This document shows, one piece after another, positions 53,125 through 62,378 of a stretch of 64,000 nt of DNA. The stretch comes from Pseudonocardia sp. HH130630-07. Lineage in GTDB: Bacteria; Actinomycetota; Actinomycetes; Mycobacteriales; Pseudonocardiaceae. The notes beneath the pieces were generated by a model. It did no database searches. It saw only the letters and a list, made by a program, of their open reading frames with translations, and had not been told where the DNA came from. Made by a program: the position numbers and the translations under genes. Numbering within the stretch: position 1 is the first letter of the stretch; each line of letters begins with the position of its first letter. Where the stretch lies: the NCBI RefSeq assembly GCF_001698125.1, contig NZ_CP013854.1, positions 1,426,001-1,490,000 on the forward strand, in the 5' to 3' direction.

Positions 53125-53946
53125 TCAGGTGCGGCGCCGGTAGATCGCCACCGCGATCGGTGCGAACACCGCGACGACGACGGCCGAGGTCAGCAGGGAC
53201 GCGGTGACCGCACCCCCGGCCGGGGTCCCGCCGAGCAGCGCCCGCACCGCGTCGGCACACCGGGACACCGGGTTGATCTCGACGAAGGTCTGCAGCCAGC
53301 CGGGCATCGTCTCGACCGGTACGAAGACCGAGGAGGCGAAGGTCAGCGGCAGCATGATCATGGCGCCGATGCCCTGCACCGACCGGGGCTCGCGGACCAG
53401 CACCCCGAGCGTGGTGAAGATCCAGCACATCGCGAACGCGAACGCCACGACCAGGGCGAACGCCCCGGCGATCGCGAGCGGTCCGACCGGCGTCCGGTAG
53501 CCGAGGACGAACCCGAAGCCGAGCATGATGAGCCCGGACGCGACGTAGCGGACGAGGTCGGCGCCGATCGCACCGACCAGCGGGGCCGACCGCGGGATCG
53601 GCAGGCTGCGGAACCGGTCGAAGATCCCGGTCTTCAGGTCCTCGGCCAGCCCGACGCCGGTGCCCGCGGAGGCGAACACGACCGTCTGCAACAGCACGCC
53701 GGGCAGTGCGAACTGCAGGTACTCGGCGCTGTTGCCGGAGATCGCACCACCGAAGACGTAGACGAACAGCAGCAGGAAGATGACCGGCTGCAGCGTCACG
53801 TCGAGCAGCGCCTCCGGCGAGTGGACGGTCTTGACGATGCCGCGGCGGGCGAGCGCGGCACTGTGGCGCAGCACCGGCGGCAGCAACGGGGTCTCGCGGT
53901 CGGGTGGAGCGGTCCGGGTGGACGGGGGCGTGGCGGTGGTGGTCAC
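53125..53946 (-). CDS. ABC-2 type exporter permease (DrrB-like)
   Basis: The 273-residue membrane protein has six predicted helices, typical of ABC2 permeases. TVHSPEALLDVTLQPVIFLLLFVYVFGGAI comes at the start, FDRFRSLPIPRSAPLVGAI is the coupling region, and FVPVETMPGWLQTFVEINPVSRCADAVRALL is the C-terminal signature of the DrrB/DHA daunorubicin-type group. It is coupled to the ATPase (GTGA). The substrate is probably a hydrophobic natural product or lipid. Confidence 0.88.
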   Translation of the reverse strand: MTTTATPPSTRTAPPDRETPLLPPVLRHSAALARRGIVKTVHSPEALLDVTLQPVIFLLLFVYVFGGAISGNSAEYLQFALPGVLLQTVVFASAGTGVGLAEDLKTGIFDRFRSLPIPRSAPLVGAIGADLVRYVASGLIMLGFGFVLGYRTPVGPLAIAGAFALVVAFAFAMCWIFTTLGVLVREPRSVQGIGAMIMLPLTFASSVFVPVETMPGWLQTFVEINPVSRCADAVRALLGGTPAGGAVTASLLTSAVVVAVFAPIAVAIYRRRT

Positions 53947-54905
53947 GAGGTCCCTCCGGTGGGGGCGGCGGCCACGGCGTGGCCGGTGAGGGTGAGGAAG
54001 ACGTCGTCGAGGCTGGGCAGCCGCAGGCCGATCTCGGCGATGGCGACGCCGTCGGCGGTCAGCCGGTCCTCGGTGCGGCGCAGCGCCCGCGGGTCCGCCG
54101 CGGACGCGCTGACCTCGCCGGACGGTGCCGTCGACGGCTCCGATCCGGTCTCGGCCGCGACGACGGCGGCGACCCGGGGAGCGTCGGCCGGAAGGGCGGG
54201 CCGTACATGCAGCAGCCGGCCGCCGATCCGGGCCTTGAGCCCGGCCGCCGTGCCCTCGGCGATGACCCGGCCCCGGTCGAGGACGACGAGGTCGTGCGCG
54301 AGCTGGTCGGCCTCCTCCAGGTACTGGGTGGTGAGCAGGACCGTCACCCCGTCCGCGGCGAGCCGGCGGACGGTGTCCCACACCTCGTTGCGGTGCCGCG
54401 GGTCCAGGCCGGTGGTCGGCTCGTCGAGGAACAGCACCTCGGGGTCACCGACGAGGCTGGCGGCCAGGTCGAGGCGCCGGCGCATGCCGCCGGAGTAGGT
54501 GCGGACACGGCGGCCCGCGGCCTCCGCGAGTCCGAAGCGGTCGATCAGGTCGGCGGCCGTGGCGCGGGCGACGCGGGCGGGGAGGTCGAGCAGGCGTCCG
54601 ATGAGGACGAGGTTGTCCCGGCCGGTGAGCGCGTCGTCGACGGCGGCGTACTGGCCGGTCAGGCCGATCCGGCGGCGGACCGCGGGGGCGTCGGAGACGA
54701 CGTCGTGCCCGAGCACGGCGGCCCGGCCGCCGGTCGGTGCGAGCAGAGTCGCGAGCATCCGGACGGTCGTCGTCTTGCCGGAGCCGTTCGGCCCGAGCAG
54801 GCCGAGGACCTGGCCCGGGCGGGCGGTGAAGGAGATGCCGTCGACGGCGCGGACGTCGCCGAAGGTGCGGACCAGGTCGTCGACCTCGATCGCGGGAGTG
54901 TTCAT
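53943..54905 (-). CDS. ABC exporter ATP-binding protein (DrrA-like)
   Basis: The 320-residue ATPase has Walker A GLLGPNGSGKTTTVRML, the signature RTYSGGMRRRLDLAASLVG, Walker B VLFLDEPTTGLDPRHRNEVW and the DrrA-type C-terminal domain (RVIAEGTAAGLKARIG onwards). It is the first gene of a two-gene operon with the permease. Three 11-bp repeats lie just upstream. Confidence 0.92.
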   Translation of the reverse strand: MNTPAIEVDDLVRTFGDVRAVDGISFTARPGQVLGLLGPNGSGKTTTVRMLATLLAPTGGRAAVLGHDVVSDAPAVRRRIGLTGQYAAVDDALTGRDNLVLIGRLLDLPARVARATAADLIDRFGLAEAAGRRVRTYSGGMRRRLDLAASLVGDPEVLFLDEPTTGLDPRHRNEVWDTVRRLAADGVTVLLTTQYLEEADQLAHDLVVLDRGRVIAEGTAAGLKARIGGRLLHVRPALPADAPRVAAVVAAETGSEPSTAPSGEVSASAADPRALRRTEDRLTADGVAIAEIGLRLPSLDDVFLTLTGHAVAAAPTGGTS

Positions 54906-54938
54906 GCGGCCAGCCTGGCCGCCGGGGCACGCACGGCC

Positions 54939-54969
54939 CTGGCACGGCGCTGGCACGGCGCCGGCACGG
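54939..54969 (-). repeat. Three 11-bp direct repeats upstream of drrA-like gene
   Basis: CTGGCACGGCG occurs twice in a row and a third copy has two changes. The array begins 34 bp before the start codon of the ATPase gene, so it may be a regulator binding site. Confidence 0.55.
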
Positions 54970-55192
54970 ACCCATGGGGCCCGATCGGAACGGGAGTCGG
55001 CGCGGGGCGCGGCCACCGCGCGGGGGTCGGCGAGCGGGTCCCGCCGCCGCCCCCCGACGAACGGCGACGGGACCGGCCCGACCCCCCAGTCGTCCCGGCG
55101 TTGCTCCCCAGCCCGCCGTGACGTGATACCCACGGTAGCCGCGGTCCGGGGCCCCCGGTATCGGTCGAACTACCGATATCCGCGGCGGACCT

Positions 55193-55210
55193 CTCCTACC
55201 GAAGTAGGAG
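55193..55210 (-). terminator. UUCG-capped terminator of the ABC-F gene
   Basis: On the minus strand CTCCTAC-TTCG-GTAGGAG forms a 7-bp stem with the very stable UUCG loop, 7 bases after the ABC-F stop codon. Confidence 0.7.
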
Positions 55211-55216
55211 ACGGCG

Positions 55217-56995
55217 TCATCCCTCCGCCCGCTCCGCCGCGGCGAACCACTCGATCTCGGCCGACTCCCGTTCGGCGACGACCTCCTTCAGCGCCCGGTC
55301 CAGCTCGGCCAGCCGGGGCGGGTCGGTCGCGGCCTCGGCCAGCTGCGCGTGCAGCTTCTCCTCGCGCTTGGTGAGCTGGTCGACCCGCCGTTCGAGGCGC
55401 TGCGCCTCCTTGCGGGCGGTGCGCTGGGCGGCGGCGTCGACCTTCGCCGCGGGGGCGGCGACGGGTGCGGCGGGCGTGGGCGCGGGGGACTCCCCGGCGG
55501 CGGCCCGCCGGGTCAGGTACTCGCCGATCCCGCCGGGGAGGTGGGTGATCCGCCCGTCGCCGAACAACGCGACGACCTGGTCGCAGACCCGCTCGGTGAG
55601 GTACCGGTCGTGGCTGACCACGATCAGCGTGCCCGGCCAGCCGTCGAGCAGGTCCTCCAGCCCGGTGAGGGTGTCGACGTCGAGGTCGTTCGTCGGCTCG
55701 TCGAGCAGCAACACGTTCGGCTCGGCCATGAGCAGCCGGGTGAGCTGCAGCCGCCGGCGCTCGCCGCCGGACAGCCGCCCGACCGGCGTCCACTGCCGCG
55801 ACGCGGGGAACCCGAGCCGCTCCAGAACCTGGGACGCCGTCATCTCCTGCTTGCCGAACCGCACGTACTTCGCGACGGCCTCGGTCGTCTCCAGCACCCG
55901 CATCTCGGCGGGCAGGTCGACGAGTTCCTGGCTCAGCTGCGCGAGCTTCACGGTGCTGCCCTGCACCCGCCGGCCGGAGTCGAGCTCGCGCTCGCCGGAC
56001 AGGGCGCGCAGCAGCGTCGTCTTGCCGGAGCCGTTGATCCCGACGATCCCGACCCGGTCGCCCGGCCCGAGCCGCCAGGTCACCCGGTCCAGCAGCGCGC
56101 GCCCGGCGATCTCGACGCGGGCGTCCTCCAGCTCCAGCACGGTGCGCCCGAGCCGGTTGGTGGCGAACTGCATGAGCTCCACGGTGTCCCGCGGCGCCGG
56201 CACGTCGGCGATCAGCGCCTCGGCGGCCTCGATCCGGTAGCGCGGCTTCGACGTCCGGGCGGGCGGGCCGCGCCGCAGCCAGGCCAGTTCCTTGCGGGCG
56301 AGGTTGCGGCGGCGCTGCTCGGCGGCGTCGGCCTGGCGGGAGCGCTCGGCGCGGGCGTAGACCCAGTCCGCGTAGCCACCCTGGTAGGACTCGACGCGTC
56401 CGCCTGCCACCTCCCAGGTGCGGGTGCAGACGTTGTCGAGGAACCACCGGTCGTGCGTGACGACGACGAGCGCGATCCGCCGGTCGGTCAGGTGCCGGGC
56501 GAGCCAGCCGATGCCCTCGACGTCGAGATGGTTGGTCGGCTCGTCGAGGACGACGAGATCGAGGTCGCCGACGAGCGCCGCGGCCAGCGCGACCCGGCGC
56601 TTCTCGCCGCCGGAGAGCCCGTCGGTCGGCCGCTCGGTGTCGGTGATCCCCAGCCCGTCCAGGACATCCCGCACCTGCGGGTCGGCCGCCCACTCGTGGT
56701 CGGCGCCGTACCCGGCGAGCACGATGTCGCGCACCGTCGACCCGGCCGGGAAGCGGTCGTGCTGCACCAGGTGCGCCAGCCGCAGCCCGCCGACCCGGCT
56801 GACCCGGCCGCCCTCGACGGGACGTTCGCCGGTGATGACGTCGAGCAGGGTGGTCTTGCCGCCGCCGTTCAGGCCGACGACACCGATCCGGTCGCCGCGC
56901 TCCACGCCGAGCGAGACGGCGTCGAGCAGTACGCGCGACGCGTCACCGGGGACGTGCGCGGTGACGTTCTCGAGGTTGAGCAGGTTCTCGGGCAT
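55217..56995 (-). CDS. ABC-F family ATPase
   Basis: The 592-residue soluble protein has two ATPase domains. Walker A motifs are GLNGGGKTTLL and GINGSGKTTLL, and the signatures are LSGGEKRRVALAAALVGD and LSGGERRRLQLTRLLM. Walker B motifs are VVLDEPTNHLD and LLLDEPTNDLD. A helical linker with basic residues lies between them, and a Uup-like coiled-coil tail is at the end (LERRVDQLTKREEKLHAQL). No membrane part exists. ABC-F proteins act on ribosomes, in translation quality control or antibiotic protection. GGAGGAG precedes the ATG at 56995. It lies downstream of ispE. Confidence 0.93.
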   Translation of the reverse strand: MPENLLNLENVTAHVPGDASRVLLDAVSLGVERGDRIGVVGLNGGGKTTLLDVITGERPVEGGRVSRVGGLRLAHLVQHDRFPAGSTVRDIVLAGYGADHEWAADPQVRDVLDGLGITDTERPTDGLSGGEKRRVALAAALVGDLDLVVLDEPTNHLDVEGIGWLARHLTDRRIALVVVTHDRWFLDNVCTRTWEVAGGRVESYQGGYADWVYARAERSRQADAAEQRRRNLARKELAWLRRGPPARTSKPRYRIEAAEALIADVPAPRDTVELMQFATNRLGRTVLELEDARVEIAGRALLDRVTWRLGPGDRVGIVGINGSGKTTLLRALSGERELDSGRRVQGSTVKLAQLSQELVDLPAEMRVLETTEAVAKYVRFGKQEMTASQVLERLGFPASRQWTPVGRLSGGERRRLQLTRLLMAEPNVLLLDEPTNDLDVDTLTGLEDLLDGWPGTLIVVSHDRYLTERVCDQVVALFGDGRITHLPGGIGEYLTRRAAAGESPAPTPAAPVAAPAAKVDAAAQRTARKEAQRLERRVDQLTKREEKLHAQLAEAATDPPRLAELDRALKEVVAERESAEIEWFAAAERAEG

Positions 56996-57012
56996 CGATC
57001 TCCTCCGGGCGG

Positions 57013-57990
57013 TCAGGCGCGCGCCGGGGGCCACGCCCCGGAGGACGACGGACCGCCACGCTCGGGCGGGGGTTCGCTGTCGTCGACGACCCGGGCCCCG
57101 GCGACGGGCCCGTGCGCGACGCGGACGGTGCGGCACACACCCATCCCGGCCAGCTCGGTGGCGACCTCCACGGCGGCGTCGGCGTCGGCGCAGAGGAAGG
57201 CGCAGGTCGGGCCGGAGCCGGAGACCAGCCCGGCGAGCGCACCGGCGTTGACGCCGGCGCGCAGCGTGCGGCGCAGGTCCGGCGCCATCGAGACGGCGGC
57301 GACCTGCAGGTCGTTGCCCAGGTTCAGGGCGAGCCGGCGGGGGTCACCCGACGACAGGGCTTCGAGGACCGGCTCGACCGGGCGCTCGGTGATCGGGCCG
57401 TCGCCGCGGAGCCGGTCGAGCTCGCCGAACACCTTCGGCGTGGACAGCCCGCCGCGGGCCAGCGCGACCACCCAGTGCAGCCGGTGCCGGGCCAGCACGG
57501 GGACGATCTGCTCGCCGCGGCCGGTGCCGAGCGCGGTGCCGCCGTGCAGCGCGAACGTCACGTCCGAGCCGAGTTCGGCGGCGAGCTCGGACAGCTCGTC
57601 GCGGCCCAGCTCCATCCGCCACAGCGCGGACAGCGCGACCAGCGCCCCGGCCGCGTCCGCGGACCCACCGGCCATGCCCCCGGCGACGGGGATGCCCTTG
57701 CGCAGGACGACCCGCACGTCGGGCTCGCGGTCGGCGCGCCGGGCGAGCAGCTCGACGGCCCGCCAGGCCAGGTTCGTCGCGTCGAGGGGGACCTCGGCGA
57801 CGCCGTCGCCGTGCACCTCCAGCGCGGGCGCGTCGGCGGGTGCGACCGAGACCTCGTCGAACAGGCTCACCGCGTGGAACACGGTGACGAGGTCGTGGAA
57901 GCCGTCCGGCCGCACCCCGCCCACGGCGAGGTGCAGGTTGATCTTCGCGGGGACCCGGGCGGTGACCGGTCGCGGCACGGCGGACAGCAC
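57013..57990 (-). CDS. ispE: 4-diphosphocytidyl-2-C-methyl-D-erythritol kinase
   Basis: The 325-residue GHMP kinase phosphorylates CDP-methylerythritol in the MEP isoprenoid pathway. It has [24 protein letters not shown] at the start with the catalytic Lys, the ATP loop [21 protein letters not shown] near residue 105, [20 protein letters not shown], and [10 protein letters not shown] near the end. The GTG at 57990 gives the usual start. It is followed by the ABC-F gene. The Rv1011 equivalent. Confidence 0.95.
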   Translation of the reverse strand: MLSAVPRPVTARVPAKINLHLAVGGVRPDGFHDLVTVFHAVSLFDEVSVAPADAPALEVHGDGVAEVPLDATNLAWRAVELLARRADREPDVRVVLRKGIPVAGGMAGGSADAAGALVALSALWRMELGRDELSELAAELGSDVTFALHGGTALGTGRGEQIVPVLARHRLHWVVALARGGLSTPKVFGELDRLRGDGPITERPVEPVLEALSSGDPRRLALNLGNDLQVAAVSMAPDLRRTLRAGVNAGALAGLVSGSGPTCAFLCADADAAVEVATELAGMGVCRTVRVAHGPVAGARVVDDSEPPPERGGPSSSGAWPPARA

Positions 57991-58118
57991 CGTTCAACCC
58001 TACGGGCCGGGTACCGGCGTGTGCTGCCGCCCGTCCGGACGCGTGGGACGGCTCACCGGCCCCGCTCCCCGGCCCGGCATCACCGCTCCGACTCCGGACC
58101 CGGCACGTCACCGATGCC

Positions 58119-58182
58119 GTGATCACGGATCGGGAAGGATTCCGGCCATGTCCGGCCGGAATCCTTCCCGATCGGTGATTAC
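58119..58182. repeat. 64-bp near-perfect palindrome upstream of ispE
   Basis: Perfect 20-bp arms (58128-58147 and 58154-58173, ending GGATTCCGGCC/GGCCGGAATCC) flank a 6-base loop. They are extended outward by another 9 bp with two imperfect pairs. There is no run of T. It could be a bidirectional terminator or a protein-binding or mobile palindrome. Confidence 0.8.
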
Positions 58183-58225
58183 TCGGTCATCCGCCGCGCC
58201 CGACCGGGTCCCGGAGCCCGCCGCA

Positions 58226-58311
58226 CGCCGGAACCCGCGCCGAGATGCAGCTGAGAGGGGTTCGTCGATCCCCGGAGCCCGCTGCCGTGCATCTCGGCGC
58301 GGATTCCGGCG
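58226..58311. repeat. Dispersed hairpin repeat, copy 2
   Basis: Arms CCGCGCCGAGATGCA/TGCATCTCGGCGCGG (15 bp) are extended outward by CGCCGGAA/TTCCGGCG after one mismatch. Read in reverse, the loop contains GGCAGCGGGCTCCGGGGA, close to the first half of the loop at 23544-23612. Confidence 0.75.
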
Positions 58312-58323
58312 GCCGGGCACGGG

Positions 58324-59735
58324 TCAGCGCCGCTCGTCGTCGTCCGGGGCCAGGACGCCGTCGGTCACGTCGAGATCGATGGCGAACACCTCGTCGGTGG
58401 GCACGATGTAGCGGTTGCGGTGCTCGGTCCCGGATCCGCCGCCCGCACCGCCGACAGCACCCATAGGGGGGTAGCCACCTGCGCCGCGCTCGGCCGCCGT
58501 ACCACCGGCGAGGGGCGCACCCCCTCGGCCGGCACCGCCGGTCGCGCCCTCCGGCGGGACCCCGGGCGTTCCCGGGGCCGGGCGAGCACCGAACACGCCG
58601 GCCCCCGAACCGGTCCGGCACCGGCGCCCGACCAGCCGCCCCGCGTCCCGGACCCCGCCCAGCCACCACCCGGCAACCCGACGCCCGGGCCGGGTGAGCT
58701 CGGCGGCGGGATCTGCCGGGCCAGCTGGTTCTGCTCGAACGCCGCGTTCCGGTCGACCATCGGTGCGTCCACCCGGGACGGCGGCATCGACTGTTGCGGC
58801 GGCGCCGGCGAGGGCGCCGACTCCGCCTGCTCGACGAACAACGGGTCCTCGCGCAGCGGGCGCGGCGTCGCCCCGGTGCCCGCACCGTCACCGGGCGCGG
58901 CCGCCCCGGGGCCGATCGGCGACCCGCCTCCCGGGCCCGGCGGAGGCGCCCCGCCGCCCGCGGCCGGTGGATCTGCGGCGCCCGGCGCACCCGGGCCGCC
59001 GCCGGGCGAACCTCCCGGGCCCGGGGCCGACGGCCCACCAGGAGCGAGCCGGCCCGATTCGGATCCCGGGGCCGCCGCCGGACCGTCCACACCGGCGTCC
59101 GGACGGCCGGGCACCTGCGGCACCGATCCCCCGGGCACGCCCGGCGCGCCCCCGGACCCCGGCGCCCGGCCGCCGGGGTCCGTCGGCTGCGGTCCCGTGC
59201 TGCCGCGCTCCCCCTCGCCACCGCGGAACTCGCGGTAGGCGTCCTCGGTGCGCTGGTAGTGGCGTTGCAGCGCCGCGTCCGCCGCTTCGGAGTTGATCTG
59301 GTTCTGCTCGGCGAAGGACAGCCGGCTGTCCGCCACACCCACCGCCGCCTGCCAGAAACTGCTCCGCCAGACCCGGTCCCACCCGGCCCGCGCCGGATCG
59401 TCGAACTGGAACTCGCTCTTCATCTGCTGCCAGGACCGGCCGTAGTCGTCCAACCGGCCGGCGCCGTTGCCGGTGACGCCGGACGTGTCCTGCATCCCCG
59501 CGCCCATCCCCTGCAGACGCTCCTGCGCCCGCGTCGCGGCGGCGCCCTGCCAGTCCACTCCGAGTTCGTCGCTCCCTCGGAGGACCCGGTCGCGGACGGT
59601 GTTCCCGGCCGAGTCGATCGAGGCCATCGCGTCGGTCACCACCTGGACCGACGCCGCCCCCGGGCGCCCGTCGACCCACGCCCACTTCTCCTCCATGCTG
59701 AACGCGGCCCCCCGCGTGTCCCCCGCCATCGACAC
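58324..59735 (-). pseudogene. Proline/glycine-rich WXG/PPE-like protein, frameshifted
   Basis: The N-terminal 150 residues are helical and resemble ESX-type WXG100/PPE-like proteins (WVDGRPGAASVQVVTDAMASIDSAGNTVRDRVL, DWQGAAATRAQERLQGMG). A long Pro-Gly-Ala-rich domain follows. The open frame then runs into non-family sequence. The family's C-terminus (TEHRNRYIVPTDEVFAIDLDVTDGVLAPDDDERR) is in another frame, ending at 58324. One base added to the C5 run at 58602-58606 would join both halves as VRG-AGVFGARP. A real one-base deletion or a homopolymer sequence error are both possible. Divided at about 58600, it was likely a 470-residue surface or secreted protein. Confidence 0.75.
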
Positions 59736-59742
59736 GTCGGGC

Positions 59743-60093
59743 TCAGCCGTTCCCCGGAGCGAACGAGCGCGTGTTCTCGTCCTCGATCAGGCCGTACTCC
59801 TTCGCCGCATCGCCCAACCGATCCACCGCTTCGGCGAGTTCAGCACGGTGAGCATGATGCAGCGCGAACACCTCGTCGATCTTCCGCTGGAACGGCTCCG
59901 TGTAGCCCTGCGAGACCGGATCCGTGCCGCACGGCTCAAGAACGCGGCCCAGCTCGGCCCGATCCAGCGCCGCACTCAGCGTCTCCTCCTGCTCCTCCAG
60001 CATCGCCCGCACCCGAAGAACATTGTCCACCGAGATCTGCACCATCAACGAGTCCGAAGCCGAACCACGCGGCGCATGCGAGGGGGTCGTCAC
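59743..60093 (-). CDS. Small helical ESX-associated protein
   Basis: The 116-residue product has two long helices (VQISVDNVLRVRAMLEEQEETLSAALDRAE and VFALHHAHRAELAEAVDRLGDAAKEYGLIEDEN) separated by a short loop with GTDPVS. This resembles the small helical partner proteins found next to PPE-like genes in Pseudonocardiaceae. There is no signal peptide. It starts with GTG, with ATG codons further in as alternatives. It lies 8 bp upstream of the frameshifted gene and probably pairs with it. Confidence 0.65.
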   Translation of the reverse strand: MTTPSHAPRGSASDSLMVQISVDNVLRVRAMLEEQEETLSAALDRAELGRVLEPCGTDPVSQGYTEPFQRKIDEVFALHHAHRAELAEAVDRLGDAAKEYGLIEDENTRSFAPGNG

Positions 60094-60162
60094 CCGCGCA
60101 CCCTAGAACAACCACCGAGCGAGCACGGCGAATCTCGACAACCCCTCACGATCGCGGCCGTC

Positions 60163-60729
60163 TCACCGCCGCAGGTTCCCGAGCACGTCCTCACCAAATC
60201 GGGTGGCCGTTAGGCATGCCTCCTCGATCGCCACCGGATCACCGCCGTCGTCGATACTCCCGGCGCGGTGCTGTACCCGCACCGTCTGCGTCTCGTTCAC
60301 ATCGATCGCGATCTGACAGAACGGAGGCAGCCCCGGACCGTTCCCCGTCGTCGACGCCGCCCGCACCGCACCGAAACCACCCACGGACACCACCCGCAAA
60401 CCACGCTCCTCCGCAGCCGACTCCGCACGCCCATCGATCACCTGCGCCGCGAACTTCGTGCGCGCAACCGTCTGCCAGAAACAACCCGAAGACCGGGACA
60501 CACCAACGTTCCCCGCCCACGGCTCGGCGTAGTCCACTCCACGAGCCCGCTGCTGCTCCGGCGTCAACGTCGCACACCAGTCCACACTCGACAGATCAAG
60601 ATCCACCGGCCGCGGCCCCAGCAACGACGGCGGCGGCTCCTGCACCGCCCCACCACACCCGGCCAGCACCAGCACCGCGACCACCCACACCGACACGACC
60701 GAACGACGCAGCACCGAGATCCTCTCCAC
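60163..60729 (-). CDS. DUF3558 lipoprotein
   Basis: The 188-residue protein has a lipobox LAGCGG (cysteine near residue 25), so it is a lipoprotein. The mature part has the DUF3558 pattern: DWCATLTPEQQRARGV, SGCFWQ and a central IDGRAESAAEERGLRVVSVGGFGAVRA. Function unknown; the family is common in Pseudonocardiales and other actinobacteria. The GTG at 60714 may be the true start because GAGAGG lies six bases before it. It shares direction with the two ESX-like genes and is probably in one operon with them. Confidence 0.82.
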   Translation of the reverse strand: MERISVLRRSVVSVWVVAVLVLAGCGGAVQEPPPSLLGPRPVDLDLSSVDWCATLTPEQQRARGVDYAEPWAGNVGVSRSSGCFWQTVARTKFAAQVIDGRAESAAEERGLRVVSVGGFGAVRAASTTGNGPGLPPFCQIAIDVNETQTVRVQHRAGSIDDGGDPVAIEEACLTATRFGEDVLGNLRR

Positions 60730-60847
60730 GACAGGGCAGCGGTCAGGCTAGCCCGGCGCTCCCGCCGGCCGGGCCAGGTCGGGCGCATCGACCGGACGTT
60801 CCCGGCCCCACGCCACCGGCGTGACCACCGGCCCGGATCCGGCGTCG

Positions 60848-62341
60848 TCAGCCCTGCTGCACCGCATCCCGCCGCTGCAGGTGCCGGGGCGTCGCGAAGC
60901 AGGCCACCGCGACGACGCCGACCACCAGTACCCCGGCGGGCAGCAGCACCGCCTGCGCCATCGCCGCCGCGAACGGCTCCCGCAACGCGTCGGGCAGCGC
61001 GCCCGCCGCCCCGGCGGTCTCCGGTGAGCCCGTGCCGGTCCCGTATCCGGGCACCAGCGCCGCGATCCGCGACTCCATCAGCACCGCGATCCCGGCGCTG
61101 CCCAGCACCGCGCCGACCTGGCGGGTGGTGTTGTAGACCCCGGCGCCCGACCCGGCGTGGTCCATCGGCAGGTTCCGGGTGGCGCTGGTCGAGATCGGCG
61201 CCCACACGCACGAGTTCGAGATGCCGAGCAGCGCGATCGGCAGCAGCAGCTGCCACACCGGGGTGTCCGGCCCCATGGCCAGCGCCAGCCACACCAGCCC
61301 GACGACGAACGAGACCATCCCGAACCCGCCGATCAGCCGCGGGTGCAGCCGGTCGGTCAACCGCCCGGTCCACGGAGCGAGGCCGCCGGAGAGGATCGCC
61401 AGCGGGGCGAGCAGCAACGCCGCCTCGGTCGGGGAGAACCCGCGCACGCTCTGGGCGTAGATCATCAGCGGGAAGCCCTGCGCGGTGACCGCGAAGCCCA
61501 CCGTGCAGATCGCGACGTTGGCCAGCGAGAAGTTCCGGTCCCGGAACAGCGACAGCGCGACCAGCGGTTCGGAGCGGGTGCGGCCCTGCCACCAGACGAA
61601 CGCGACGAGCACCGCCGCCCCGGCCAGGATGCAGGCCGCGACCAGGGCGTTCCAGTCATACTTCTGTCCCTCCTGGATGCCGAACACCAGCAGGAACATC
61701 CCGGCCGCGGACAGCACGACCCCGACCAGGTCCACCCGGCGTCGCGAGGTCGGCAGCGCGGGGACGAGCCGCCACGCGGCCACGAACGCGACGACGCCGA
61801 ACGGCACGTTCACGAAGAAGATCCACTCCCAGCCGATGCCGCCGACCAGCAGCCCGCCGAGGATCGGGCCGGCCAGCGTCGCGACGCCCGCGACGGCGCC
61901 CCACAGGCTCATCGCCCGGCCGCGCTGGGCCGCGGGGAACGTCCGGGTGATCACGGACATGGTCTGCGGGGTCATCATCGCCGCGCCGAGCCCCTGCGCG
62001 ACCCGGGCGACGACGAGCCCGCCGACCGTCGTCGTCAGCCCGCACCACAGCGAGGCCAGGGTGAACACGGTCAGGCCGGCCAGGTAGACGTTCTTCGGGC
62101 CGTACCGGTCGCCGAGCCGCCCGGTGATCAGCAGCGGGACCGCGTAGGCCAGCAGGTAGGCGCTGGTCACCCACACCACGGCGTTGACGTCGGTGCCGAA
62201 CGCGACGATCAGCGCCGGCGTCGCGACGGTGACGATCGTGGCGTCGACCAGGATCATGAAGAACCCGATCACCAGTGCCCACAGCGCGGGCCACGGGCTG
62301 GTCCCGTCCGCCTTGACCACCCGTTCACTCGCTCGTGTCAC
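60848..62341 (-). CDS. MFS drug exporter of the DHA2 (14-helix) family
   Basis: The 497-residue protein has fourteen predicted helices and DHA2 motifs: motif D1 near LVDATIVTVATPALI, motif A RLGDRYGPKNVYLAG and motif C GPILGGLLVGGIGWEWIFFVNVPFG. It exports drugs or other small molecules by proton antiport. It begins with GTG and lies downstream of rsmA on the same strand. It is not part of the usual Rv1009-1011 order and seems an insertion there. Confidence 0.92.
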   Translation of the reverse strand: MTRASERVVKADGTSPWPALWALVIGFFMILVDATIVTVATPALIVAFGTDVNAVVWVTSAYLLAYAVPLLITGRLGDRYGPKNVYLAGLTVFTLASLWCGLTTTVGGLVVARVAQGLGAAMMTPQTMSVITRTFPAAQRGRAMSLWGAVAGVATLAGPILGGLLVGGIGWEWIFFVNVPFGVVAFVAAWRLVPALPTSRRRVDLVGVVLSAAGMFLLVFGIQEGQKYDWNALVAACILAGAAVLVAFVWWQGRTRSEPLVALSLFRDRNFSLANVAICTVGFAVTAQGFPLMIYAQSVRGFSPTEAALLLAPLAILSGGLAPWTGRLTDRLHPRLIGGFGMVSFVVGLVWLALAMGPDTPVWQLLLPIALLGISNSCVWAPISTSATRNLPMDHAGSGAGVYNTTRQVGAVLGSAGIAVLMESRIAALVPGYGTGTGSPETAGAAGALPDALREPFAAAMAQAVLLPAGVLVVGVVAVACFATPRHLQRRDAVQQG

Positions 62342-62378
62342 CCCGTCATGATGCGCCCCGGGGGTCCGGCGGGCGTGG

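Larger units (their letters stand above)
54906..55216. other. Gene-free interval upstream of the DrrAB-like operon
   Basis: The 311-bp interval holds three 11-bp direct repeats near the drrA start (54939-54969), an inverted repeat TATCGGT-N6-ACCGATA (55159-55178) and the ABC-F terminator hairpin. No coding sequence is apparent. Confidence 0.6.
57991..58323. other. Gene-free interval holding two large palindromes
   Basis: The 333-bp gap between the ispE start and the frameshifted gene contains a 64-bp palindrome (58119-58182) and an 86-bp hairpin repeat (58226-58311). Only some 130 bp next to ispE are free for its promoter. Confidence 0.7.

Noticed and set aside
55901-55912. GCATCTCGGC match inside the ABC-F gene as a third repeat copy
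   Set aside because: It lies in coding sequence with no matching arm nearby, so it is a chance match.
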